Source: Thermoleophilia bacterium UBA6103
Lineage (GTDB): Bacteria; Actinomycetota; Thermoleophilia; UBA2241
Direction of reading: 5' to 3'
NCBI GenBank assembly: GCA_002423545.1
Contig: DIWP01000032.1
Location: 1 to 12,422 of the forward strand
DNA length: 12,422 bases
The notes beneath the pieces are model-generated. The model made no database searches and was not told the origin of the DNA. It saw nothing but the letters and a program-made list of their open reading frames with translations. Position numbers and translations under genes: made by a program. The number at the start of each line of letters is the position of its first letter. Position 1 is the stretch's first letter. Positions 1 to 6,395 of this stretch are shown one piece after another.

Positions 1-45
1 ACTAGGCCCTCAACCTAGCGCGTCTACCAATTCCGCCATTCCGAC
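1..45 (-). tRNA. tRNA-Leu (anticodon GAG), 5' part only, cut by the window edge
   Basis: Read on the minus strand from 45 downwards, the sequence gives the acceptor 5' strand GTCGGAA, then T8 and a class II D-arm (TGGCGGAATTGGTAGACGC), then a 5-bp anticodon stem CTAGG/CCTAG around the loop TTGAGGG. The anticodon GAG (positions 11-9) reads CTC leucine codons. The variable arm, T arm and 3' acceptor strand lie beyond the left edge. The GGAATTGGTAGACGC D-arm is characteristic of bacterial tRNA-Leu. The 5' end is set at 45 by counting seven acceptor bases before T8. Confidence 0.92.
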
Positions 46-87
46 ACGCAGGAGAGATGCGGCCGCAGCACGCGTCCGCAGGAGCGG

Positions 88-117
88 AGTATAGAATCCC
101 GGCGCCGGTCCGGTCAA
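88..117 (-). promoter_or_regulatory. sigma70-type promoter for tRNA-Leu
   Basis: On the minus strand a -35 hexamer TTGACC (117-112) and a -10 hexamer TATACT (93-88) are separated by 18 bp. Transcription should begin near 81, leaving a leader of about 36 nt before the mature tRNA 5' end at 45. Both hexamers are close to the housekeeping consensus, which suits a stable-RNA gene. The same -35 hexamer recurs at 9988-9993. Confidence 0.65.
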
Positions 118-171
118 CGCGGGCGCGTCGACCCGGATGCCGGCCCACGACGCGAGGCGAGGTCGGTGACC

Positions 172-1068
172 ATGTGCGCACGCATCCTCACCGGGACCTG
201 CTCATGGACAGACCCCACGCTCATCGACTGCGGCGGCTTCTATCCGCGCCGGAGCATGTCGGCGGCCGAACGGCTGCGCTTCTACTCGGCCGAGTTCCAC
301 ATCGTCGAGGTCGATTCCACCTACTACTCGCCGCCGTCGCTACGTAACGCCGAGCTGTGGGCGGAGCGCACGCCGGCGGGGTTCACGTTCGATGTGAAGG
401 CCTTCGCCCTCCTGACCGGCCACGGCACGCGCCTCGAGCGCCTGCCGCCGGAGCTGCGGGAGACGGTCACCGCCGACCACGGCAAGACGATCTACCTCCG
501 CCACCTCAGCCAGAGGGGTGTCGATCTGCTCTGGGAGCTGCACCGGGCCGCCCTGGAGCCGCTGCGGCGCAGCGGCAAGCTGGGTGCTCTGCTCTTCCAG
601 TTCGCGCCCTGGTTCCGCCGCGATCGCCGCAACGCCGCATACATAGCGGAGCTGGGGCAGCATCTGCCCGCGGACAGAGTCGCGGTGGAGCTCCGCGGCG
701 GCGGCTGGATGGAGCCACAGACGGCCGGGCGCACGCTGGCCTGGCTCGAGCGCCATGGCTTGGCCTATGTCAGCGTCGACGAGCCGCAGGGCTTCCCCAC
801 CAGCACGCCGCCGGTGGCGGCGGCCACGTCGGGCCTGGCCTACGTTCGCCTGCACGGCCGCAACGCCGATACGTGGACGGCACGCACGGCGACCGCCGCC
901 GACCGCTTCAACTACCTCTACAGCGAAGACGAGCTGCGCGAGTGGGTGCCTCGCATCCGCGAGCTGGCGCGTTCCGCCGACGAGGTCCACGTGCTGTTCA
1001 ACAACAACTACCGCGACGTCGGCATCCGCAACGCGCGCCAGATGACGCTGCTGCTCGCGGACGAGTGA
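172..1068 (+). CDS. DUF72 (YecE-like) family protein
   Basis: A 298-residue protein with the full set of DUF72 landmarks: a GTCSW-type N-terminus (residues 8-12), FYP (23-25), FHIVEVDSTYYSPPS (42-56, matching the family's TVExNSTFY), LFQFAPWF (141-148), AVELRGGGW (171-179), YVRLHGR (224-230) and a C-terminal FNNNY...IRNA block (276-288). The family has a TIM-barrel fold. Its biochemical role is not established, so no function is assigned. The length is normal or slightly long for the family. The ATG at 172 was chosen because GCGAGG ends about 9 nt upstream; an in-frame GTG two codons earlier (166) is also possible but sits too close to that purine run. The gene is divergent from tRNA-Leu, with 126 bp between them, and converges on the HD-GYP gene. 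Confidence 0.93.
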   Translation: MCARILTGTCSWTDPTLIDCGGFYPRRSMSAAERLRFYSAEFHIVEVDSTYYSPPSLRNAELWAERTPAGFTFDVKAFALLTGHGTRLERLPPELRETVTADHGKTIYLRHLSQRGVDLLWELHRAALEPLRRSGKLGALLFQFAPWFRRDRRNAAYIAELGQHLPADRVAVELRGGGWMEPQTAGRTLAWLERHGLAYVSVDEPQGFPTSTPPVAAATSGLAYVRLHGRNADTWTARTATAADRFNYLYSEDELREWVPRIRELARSADEVHVLFNNNYRDVGIRNARQMTLLLADE

Positions 1069-1089
1069 AGCACGGCGCGACAGCCGCGG

Positions 1090-1113
1090 GCAGCCGGCTG
1101 CGACTGAAGTCGC
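1090..1113. terminator. candidate terminator hairpins between convergent genes
   Basis: The 87-bp gap between the convergent DUF72 and HD-GYP genes holds a perfect 12-bp palindrome GCAGCCGGCTGC (1090-1101). It overlaps a 5-bp stem GCGAC/GTCGC (1100-1104 with 1109-1113) around a TGAA tetraloop. CCGCGG copies at 1084-1089 and 1113-1118 could pair around both. There is no T-tract, as is common in high-GC bacteria, so the terminator role is inferred from position and symmetry only. Confidence 0.35.
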
Positions 1114-1155
1114 CGCGGGTGTCGGGTCACGCCGCGGCAGGCGTCGGACCGCGGT

Positions 1156-2592
1156 TCACGCCGGGCCGGATGCGGCGTCGGCCGACGACCGTGCCGTCCC
1201 GATCCGCTCCGGTGCACTGAAGGCGAACCGGTCGTCGCGCCACACCTGCAGGCACGCGTCGGCGATCTCGCGCCGGAACGAGCGCCCCGCCAGACCCTGC
1301 ACGTGGGCCAGGGTGTGCTCGATGCCGTGCGCGGCCCGATAAGGCCGGTGCGAGGACATCGCCTCCACGATGTCGGCGACCGCCAGGATCTGGGCCTCGA
1401 GCAACAGGCCGTCACCGGACAGGCCGTGCGGATAGCCGCTGCCGTCGTGCCGCTCGTGGTGCTGCAGCACGATGTCGGCCACCGGCCAGGGGAACGCCAC
1501 CGAACGCAGGATCTCGTGCCCGGTGCGGGGATGCTGCCGGATGATCGCCATCTCGACATCGGAGAGACGGCCCGGCCGGGCCAGTATCTCGGCCGGGACG
1601 TGCATCTTGCCGATGTCGTGCACGGTCGCGGCGACCCTCAGGCCTTCGAGGCACTCCTCGTCGACGTCGAGGCGCGCCGCGATCGCCTCGGCGAGCTGGG
1701 CCACGCGCCGCTGATGGCCGGCCGTGTACGGATCACGCAGCTCGGTCAGCGAAGCGAGGCACTCGACGGTCTCGCCGAACGTGCGCCGCAGCTGACCGAG
1801 GCTCGCGGCCAGGCTCTCCTGAGTGGCGCGCAGCTCCGAGACATCGAGCGCCACACCGACCAGGGACGCGCTGCCGTCATCGTGGGTGACGCCGACGATG
1901 TCGGCCAGCAGCCACAGCTCGCGGCCGTCGGCGCGTCGCAGGCGCTGCTGCCAGCCGCTCACCGAGCCGTCGTCACGCAGCGCTGAGAGCAGGCGGCGGC
2001 GCTCGCCGCCGTCCCAGTAGAGCTCGGCGGCAGGGCGCCCGACCAGGTCCTCTGCTGAGGTGTAGCCGAGCATCTCGACGAGCGCCGGGTTGGCCGCGAT
2101 GATGCGCCCCTGCGGCGTCGTCTCCATGACCCCGGCGAGGCTGCGTTCGAAGAGCAGGCGGTAGCGGCGCTCCGACACGTCCCGCGCCACCCTGTCCAGC
2201 AAATGCTCGCGCCGCGCTCGCGCCTGACCGATGCTGCGGCGCAGCGCCGGCGCCAGCCGTGTCAGGTTGTCCTTGAGGACGTAGTCGCAGGCGCCGGCCT
2301 CGAGCGTCTCGACGGCCGTCTTGTCGCCGACCGCCCCCGACACCACGATCACCGGCACATCGGGCTGCAGCTCACGGAAGAGGGTCAGTGCCAGCGGTGC
2401 GTGGAACCCGGGCAGGCTGTAATCGAGGACCGCCGCATCCCACTCACCGGCGCTGAGCGCGGCGCGCAGCCCGGCGGCGTCGCACACCCGGCGCGGACTG
2501 GGCTCGAACCCCCCCTTGCGCAGCTCGCGAAGGAGAAGCTCCGCGTCGTCGTCGGAGTCCTCCACCAGGAGCAGTCGCAGCGGTTCCATCAT
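1156..2592 (-). CDS. REC-PAS-HD-GYP response regulator, probable c-di-GMP phosphodiesterase
   Basis: A 478-residue protein. The receiver domain (about 5-122) has acidic residues E11 and D12, phospho-acceptor D57 (WDAAVLD), S85 (VIVVSG) and K107 (YVLKD). A PAS domain (about 141-255) and a short linker helix follow, then an HD-GYP domain (about 275-460) with HD at 325-326 (HDIGK), H354, H378-H379, and the signature HHERHDGSGYP ending at P388. All metal and signature residues seem intact, so it is probably active. HD-GYP enzymes of the RpfG type linearise cyclic di-GMP in the cytoplasm; phosphorylation by an unidentified kinase and a PAS cue would control activity. The start is taken at tandem ATG codons (2592 or 2589) behind GGGGG, because residue 4 begins the receiver strand. 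The reading frame stays open further upstream, and a GTG at 2682 would overlap the upstream gene's stop as GTGA, but the added residues are Arg-rich and unlike a protein start. It lies 86 bp downstream of the dehydrogenase gene and is probably cotranscribed with it. Confidence 0.9.
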   Translation of the reverse strand: MMEPLRLLLVEDSDDDAELLLRELRKGGFEPSPRRVCDAAGLRAALSAGEWDAAVLDYSLPGFHAPLALTLFRELQPDVPVIVVSGAVGDKTAVETLEAGACDYVLKDNLTRLAPALRRSIGQARARREHLLDRVARDVSERRYRLLFERSLAGVMETTPQGRIIAANPALVEMLGYTSAEDLVGRPAAELYWDGGERRRLLSALRDDGSVSGWQQRLRRADGRELWLLADIVGVTHDDGSASLVGVALDVSELRATQESLAASLGQLRRTFGETVECLASLTELRDPYTAGHQRRVAQLAEAIAARLDVDEECLEGLRVAATVHDIGKMHVPAEILARPGRLSDVEMAIIRQHPRTGHEILRSVAFPWPVADIVLQHHERHDGSGYPHGLSGDGLLLEAQILAVADIVEAMSSHRPYRAAHGIEHTLAHVQGLAGRSFRREIADACLQVWRDDRFAFSAPERIGTARSSADAASGPA

Positions 2593-2661
2593 GCCCCCAT
2601 GATTCTGTCCCGATGCCTGCACTCCTGTCCGACCGGCCGCCCGTGCGTACGAGCTGCCGTC

Positions 2662-2676
2662 GGCACTCTGGGTGCC
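2662..2676 (-). other. small hairpin just after the dehydrogenase stop codon
   Basis: On the minus strand GGCAC (2676-2672) pairs with GTGCC (2666-2662) around a 5-nt loop. It begins 2 nt after the dehydrogenase stop codon and lies inside the 86-bp gap before the HD-GYP gene. It could act as a weak attenuator or mRNA end-stabiliser between two cotranscribed genes. There is no T-tract and the stem is only 5 bp, so it may be chance. Confidence 0.2.
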
Positions 2677-2678
2677 CG

Positions 2679-3872
2679 TCACGGAGCCGCCACGATCTCC
2701 CTCATCTGGGCGTCGACGGTGACTCCCCAGCGGGCGAAACGACGGAAGAACTCCCGGCACGGCACCACCTGCTCGGGCACGAACACGCCGGGGCCGGCGA
2801 TCTCGCCCGACGCCAGCATGGTGGCCACGATGGCCGGCGGGATGCCGGTGTCGACGTCGCCGCCGCCGGCTCCGTGCTCCTTGCTGGCCGGCACCACCGC
2901 CCGCACGCGCCACTCGACCGAACGGCCGTCCTTACGGCCGCGGAGCACGCCGAGCAGGTAGTCGACGTCGTCGAGGACCACATCGCCGCTCGGCCGCGGC
3001 AGCTCGCTCACCACCTTCAGCAGAACGTCGCGCGGCCGTACCGCGGCGCCCTTCACGTCCACTTCGTCGGTGCGCGTCATGCCGATGCGGTCGAGGAACC
3101 GCATCTGGGCCGTGAACTCGGCTGGCAGCGAGAGCTTGAACGTAGCCGAACGCAGACCGCGGTCCTTCCAGGTATGCAGGAAGGTGAACGGCTCCGAATG
3201 GATCGTGTGATGCGCCTCCAGCAGGCCGGCCGGCTGACCGAAGTCGATGAGCTCTTCGCGCTCGCCGCCCTTGATGCTCTCGTCCCAGGTGCCGTCGATG
3301 TACTGCGGAGCGGCCACGCTGAACTCGTCGCAGAGCGTCTCGAGCGAGTACGGCGGCACCCAGCCCGGATAGGCGCTCCAGTCGGTGTGGTCGACGTTGC
3401 CGCACAGGGCATGCGCCTCTTCGACGGTGTCGAGCTGCTCGGCGCCGTGCTTGGCGAGGATGTTCGTGACGCCCGGAGCGCCGCCCATGGCTATCACGGC
3501 AGTGACGCCTGCCTCTTTGAACAGGCCGTCGAGCTCCACCTGTCGGCGGGTGACGTGGAACAGGCCGCCCATGTCGGTGTAGTGCACGCCGGCCGACGCT
3601 GCCGCCCGCATGACGTTGAGGTTCCAGAAGTGCTGGGTGGCGTTCACCATCGCGTCGCAGCCGGTCAGCGCCTCGGCGAGGCTCGCATGCGACTCCTCCG
3701 ACGCATCGACCAGGCAGGCCGTCGCCTTGCCGCCGCCCTTCTCCGACGCCACCGCCTGGGCCCGCGCGCGGTCCACGTCGCCGACGACGATGGTCTCGAC
3801 GTCCGGGGTCATGCCGAGCTCCTTGACCGCCCACTGCCCCATGGCTCCGGCACCGATGACCGCGATCCTCAT
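2679..3872 (-). CDS. saccharopine dehydrogenase-like NAD(P)-dependent oxidoreductase
   Basis: A 397-residue protein starting with a Rossmann beta-alpha-beta, GxGxxG at G7-G9-G12 and an acidic-ended second strand (VVGDVD, about 29-34). Family features follow: VNATQHFW (76-83), AASAGVHYTDMGG (91-103), GGAPGVTN (130-137), and a C-terminal TGIPPAIVATMLASGEI block (342-358) shared by saccharopine and lysine 6-dehydrogenase-like proteins. The length fits. These enzymes act on C-N bonds of amino acids or opines; the substrate cannot be read from the sequence. A lysine-type, opine-type or carboxynorspermidine-type role are all open. The ATG start is firmly set by GGAGG (3882-3878) with a 5-nt spacer and by the Rossmann strand beginning at residue 2. 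It is first of a minus-strand pair with the HD-GYP regulator and is divergent from an M20 hydrolase, which hints at related amino-acid metabolism. Confidence 0.87.
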   Translation of the reverse strand: MRIAVIGAGAMGQWAVKELGMTPDVETIVVGDVDRARAQAVASEKGGGKATACLVDASEESHASLAEALTGCDAMVNATQHFWNLNVMRAAASAGVHYTDMGGLFHVTRRQVELDGLFKEAGVTAVIAMGGAPGVTNILAKHGAEQLDTVEEAHALCGNVDHTDWSAYPGWVPPYSLETLCDEFSVAAPQYIDGTWDESIKGGEREELIDFGQPAGLLEAHHTIHSEPFTFLHTWKDRGLRSATFKLSLPAEFTAQMRFLDRIGMTRTDEVDVKGAAVRPRDVLLKVVSELPRPSGDVVLDDVDYLLGVLRGRKDGRSVEWRVRAVVPASKEHGAGGGDVDTGIPPAIVATMLASGEIAGPGVFVPEQVVPCREFFRRFARWGVTVDAQMREIVAAP

Positions 3873-3875
3873 GAT

Positions 3876-3882
3876 CCCCTCC
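3876..3882 (-). promoter_or_regulatory. ribosome binding site of the dehydrogenase gene
   Basis: GGAGGGG on the minus strand, with 5 nt between GGAGG and the ATG at 3872. It is the strongest Shine-Dalgarno site in the window and rules out longer in-frame starts for this gene. Confidence 0.75.
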
Positions 3883-4032
3883 ACCTCGACGTCGTCCTGG
3901 CCGCCCGCAGCGACACCGGCGATGATACCGCGCCGCCGCGCGCCGCTCTGCGGATGAGGCGAGCACACGACGGCCGCCAACGGATATCATGCACCTGCCA
4001 TCGGCAGTCACGAACAGCGACGACAGCGCGGC

Positions 4033-4038
4033 AGGGGG
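4033..4038 (+). promoter_or_regulatory. ribosome binding site that selects the GTG start of the M20 gene
   Basis: AGGGGG sits 7 nt before GTG at 4046. The in-frame ATG at 3989 lies inside a possible -10 element (TATCAT, 3985-3990) and has no Shine-Dalgarno sequence, so the GTG is preferred. Confidence 0.6.
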
Positions 4039-4045
4039 CAGCACC

Positions 4046-5407
4046 GTGAGTCCTTTCGGCCTCTCCACCACCGTCTGGAGCGACCTCGAGCGCGAGACGC
4101 TCGACCTCTTCCGCCGCCTGCTGCGCGTGGACACCACCAACCCGCCCGGCAACGAGACCGTCGCTGCGCGCCTGCTGGCAGACTACTTCGCCGCCGCCGG
4201 CATCGACACGGAGATCGCCGGCGAGCTGCCCGGGCGCCAGAATCTGATCGCCCGCCTGCGCGGCCGCCGTGACGGCCCCACGCTGCTTCTGCTGGGCCAC
4301 CTCGACGTCGTGCCGGCCGAGCCCGCCGAATGGACGCTGCCGCCGTTCTCCGCCGAGCTGCGCGACGGCTACGTCTGGGGGCGCGGCGCGCTCGACATGA
4401 AGTGCCAGGTGGCAGCCCAGGCGGTCGCTTTCTCGCGCCTCGCCCGCAGCGGCGCCGACTTCGCCGGCGAGCTGGTCTACGCGGCCACCGCCGACGAGGA
4501 GAACGGCCGCTTCTGCGGCGCCCGCTGGCTCAACGCGCAGCGACCCGAGCTCGTACGCTGCGACTACCTGCTCAACGAAGGCGGCGGATACTACGTCACC
4601 ATCGACGGCCGCCGCCTTTACACCTTCACCAACGGCGAGAAGGGCTGCGCCCAGTTCACCATCCATACGCGCGGCAAGGGCGGTCACGGCTCGGTGCCGC
4701 TGCATCGGCTCAACGCCGTCGAGCTCATGGGACGCGTCATCGGCGCCCTGGCCGACCACGACCTGCCGGCTGCCGTCGACGCACAGACCGCCGCCTACAT
4801 CGACCGTCTGGTGGGAGACGGAGACCTGGCCGGACGGCTCAAAGACCCGTGGCGGGCACGGTCCGCCCTGGCAGAGCTGCACGCCGCCGGCAGCGAGACC
4901 GCGTACCTGGTCGAACCGCTGCTCGGCATCACCTTCTCCCCGACCATCGCCCGCGCCGGCGGCCAGGCGGTCAACGTGATCCCCTCGCACGCGGAGGTCA
5001 CCGTCGACTGCCGCATCCTGCCGGGACAGACCGAGGCCGATGTGCGGCGCGAGATCGACGCCGCCCTGGCCGGTCTGGGCGATGCCTGGCGCTTCGAGAT
5101 GGTCGACTACATCGAGGGCAACCGGTCGTCGCCGGCCTCGCCGCTCGGCGACAGCCTCAGGCGGACGCTCTGCGACATGGTGCCGGAGGCCGACCTGCTG
5201 CCCACGGTACTCTGCGGCTTCACCGATTCGCGCTGGTTCCGCGAGGCCCAGCCGGACCTGACCGCCTACGGCTTCTGCCCGTTCTTCGCCGAGGATGCGG
5301 TGGCCATGGGCGACCGCGAGCACGCCGCCGACGAGCGCATCGCCGCCTCCGACCTCCCGGCTCAGGCGCTCTTCGTGGAGCGCGTCGTCCGCGACCTGCT
5401 GCGCTGA
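4046..5407 (+). CDS. M20 family metallohydrolase (ArgE/DapE/carboxypeptidase type)
   Basis: A 453-residue cytosolic dizinc hydrolase of the M20 family, which cleaves amide bonds of N-acyl amino acids, N-succinyl-diaminopimelate or dipeptides. Visible active-site residues are GHLDV with H85 and D87, bridging D117 (GALDMK), general base E151 and ligand E152 (ADEE), E178 (NEGG), and the C-terminal ligand H426 (DREHAADER). The dimerisation-domain motif GKGGHGSVP carries H214. The family signature is complete, so activity is expected, but the substrate is unresolved: ArgE, DapE, acylase and dipeptidase types all share these residues. The GTG start is preferred because AGGGGG lies 7 nt upstream; an in-frame ATG at 3989 would add 19 Ser/Ala-rich residues. 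It is divergent from the saccharopine dehydrogenase-like gene (173 bp apart) and sits 5 bp before the ADP-ribosylglycohydrolase gene, so the latter pair should share an mRNA. Confidence 0.9.
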   Translation: MSPFGLSTTVWSDLERETLDLFRRLLRVDTTNPPGNETVAARLLADYFAAAGIDTEIAGELPGRQNLIARLRGRRDGPTLLLLGHLDVVPAEPAEWTLPPFSAELRDGYVWGRGALDMKCQVAAQAVAFSRLARSGADFAGELVYAATADEENGRFCGARWLNAQRPELVRCDYLLNEGGGYYVTIDGRRLYTFTNGEKGCAQFTIHTRGKGGHGSVPLHRLNAVELMGRVIGALADHDLPAAVDAQTAAYIDRLVGDGDLAGRLKDPWRARSALAELHAAGSETAYLVEPLLGITFSPTIARAGGQAVNVIPSHAEVTVDCRILPGQTEADVRREIDAALAGLGDAWRFEMVDYIEGNRSSPASPLGDSLRRTLCDMVPEADLLPTVLCGFTDSRWFREAQPDLTAYGFCPFFAEDAVAMGDREHAADERIAASDLPAQALFVERVVRDLLR

Positions 5408-5412
5408 GCCGC

Positions 5413-6345
5413 ATGGCAGGACACATCGCTCCACTTCGTCGACGCTACCTCGGAACGCTGCTGGGGCTCGCCGTCGGCGACGCCCTGGGGGCGCCGGCCG
5501 AGTTTCTCAGCCCCGACCAGATCGCGGAGCGCTGGGGGGTCCTCACCGAGATGGTCGGCGGCGGTCCGCACGACGTCGCTCCCGGCGAGAGCACCGACGC
5601 CACCGAGATGACGCTGGCGCTCGCCGAAAGCCTGGTGGCGACCGGCCGCTTCGACCCCGAGGACATCGCGCGCCGCTACCTCGAGTGGTTCGCCGGCGGT
5701 CCCAAGGACGTCAGCCTCACGGTGCGTACCGTGCTCCTGAGCCTGCGCGCCGGCACGTCGCTCGACCTGGCCTCCCGGCGCGCGCACGAGATCCTCGGCA
5801 GTCCCACGGCCGGCAACGGCAGCCTGGCACGGTGCGTCCCCATCGCACTTCTCTACAGGTCCGACGCCGACGTTTTGCGCGACATCACACTGCGGGAGTC
5901 GGCCCTGACCCACTTCGACCGCCTCGCCGGCTGGGCCTGCGCCGCGTTCAACGACCTCGTCGCCGAGGCCCTGGACGGCCGCCTGCGCAGCTCACTCCTG
6001 GCGGTGGCGTCCCACTACGACGACGAAGACGCCCGCGTCAGCGCCGCCTTGCGCGAGGCGGCCGTCGCGGAGCCGGAAGAGATCCACTCGTCGGCGGCGG
6101 TGCTCGACACGCTGCGCGCCGCGATCTGGTGCACCGTGCACACGCAGAGCTTCGAAGAGGCCGTGGTGCTGGCGGTGAACCTGGGCAACGACGCCGACAC
6201 GACCGGCGCCGTGACCGGAGCTCTCGCCGGCGCCCACTTCGGCCTCGACGCCATCCCGCCGCGCTGGCTTCAGGCGCTGGGGTCGCGGGAGCGCGTCCTC
6301 GACGCCGCCACGCACCTCGCCGACCTGGCCGGCGTCCCCGCCTGA
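5413..6345 (+). CDS. ADP-ribosylglycohydrolase family protein with a TDAT active-site variant
   Basis: A 310-residue protein of the DraG/ARH fold, the family that removes ADP-ribose from proteins or small molecules using a pair of Mg or Mn ions. It shows GLAVGDALGAPAEF (18-31), EMVGGG (46-51), PKDVSLTVR (97-105), PTAGNGSLARC (131-141) and the C-terminal metal motif NLGNDADTTGA (257-266) with D260, D262 and T263. The N-terminal metal motif, normally TDDT, reads T61-D62-A63-T64, so one of the usual metal-ligand Asp residues is Ala. The protein could be impaired, use altered metal binding, or act on a different substrate. The ATG lies 5 bp after the M20 stop codon with no obvious Shine-Dalgarno sequence, suggesting translational coupling. 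No ADP-ribosyltransferase gene is seen in the window. A perfect 24-bp palindrome follows the gene. Confidence 0.88.
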   Translation: MAGHIAPLRRRYLGTLLGLAVGDALGAPAEFLSPDQIAERWGVLTEMVGGGPHDVAPGESTDATEMTLALAESLVATGRFDPEDIARRYLEWFAGGPKDVSLTVRTVLLSLRAGTSLDLASRRAHEILGSPTAGNGSLARCVPIALLYRSDADVLRDITLRESALTHFDRLAGWACAAFNDLVAEALDGRLRSSLLAVASHYDDEDARVSAALREAAVAEPEEIHSSAAVLDTLRAAIWCTVHTQSFEEAVVLAVNLGNDADTTGAVTGALAGAHFGLDAIPPRWLQALGSRERVLDAATHLADLAGVPA

Positions 6346-6357
6346 CCGCGCGCCTGC

Positions 6358-6381
6358 CGCCGAACGGCGCGCCGTTCGGCG
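6358..6381. terminator. perfect 24-bp palindrome, likely bidirectional terminator
   Basis: The half-site CGCCGAACGGCG is followed directly by its reverse complement, giving a 24-bp perfect inverted repeat in the 50-bp gap between convergent stop codons (6345 on plus, 6396 on minus). Folded as RNA it makes a stem of about 10 bp with a 4-nt loop, the same from either strand. There is no T-tract, which is common for high-GC terminators. Position and symmetry support a shared terminator; dimeric-protein binding is an alternative. Confidence 0.6.
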
Positions 6382-6395
6382 ACGGCCGCGGCGCC

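Noticed and set aside
90..97. TATAGA/TAGAAT on the plus strand as a -10 for the DUF72 gene
   Set aside because: It overlaps the strong minus-strand tRNA -10, and no -35 is seen at the right distance.
1..171. tRNA-Leu as an integration (att) site for a mobile element
   Set aside because: No integrase, direct repeat of tRNA sequence or foreign-looking genes are present. Only the 5' half of the tRNA is in the window, whereas att sites usually use the 3' half.
1008..1559. Long minus-strand frame overlapping the end of DUF72 and the HD-GYP gene
   Set aside because: It is out of frame with the HD-GYP protein, is rich in Arg/Ser/Cys, and has no recognisable domain. High G+C creates many such shadow frames.
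3922..3990. Two opposed TATCAT sequences in the divergent region (3922-3927 on minus, 3985-3990 on plus) as -10 elements for the dehydrogenase and M20 genes
   Set aside because: The positions are sensible, but neither has a -35 resembling TTGACA at 16-19 bp. They remain possible and are not called.
3995..4007. CTGCC-ATC-GGCAG hairpin in the M20 leader as a riboswitch or attenuator
   Set aside because: The stem is only 5 bp with a 3-nt loop and no conserved riboswitch core or alternative fold is visible.
3869..5434. 521-codon minus-strand frame antisense to the M20 gene
   Set aside because: The plus strand encodes a complete M20 enzyme with all metal ligands. The antisense translation has Gly/Ala/Val-rich, family-free composition and no plausible start site.
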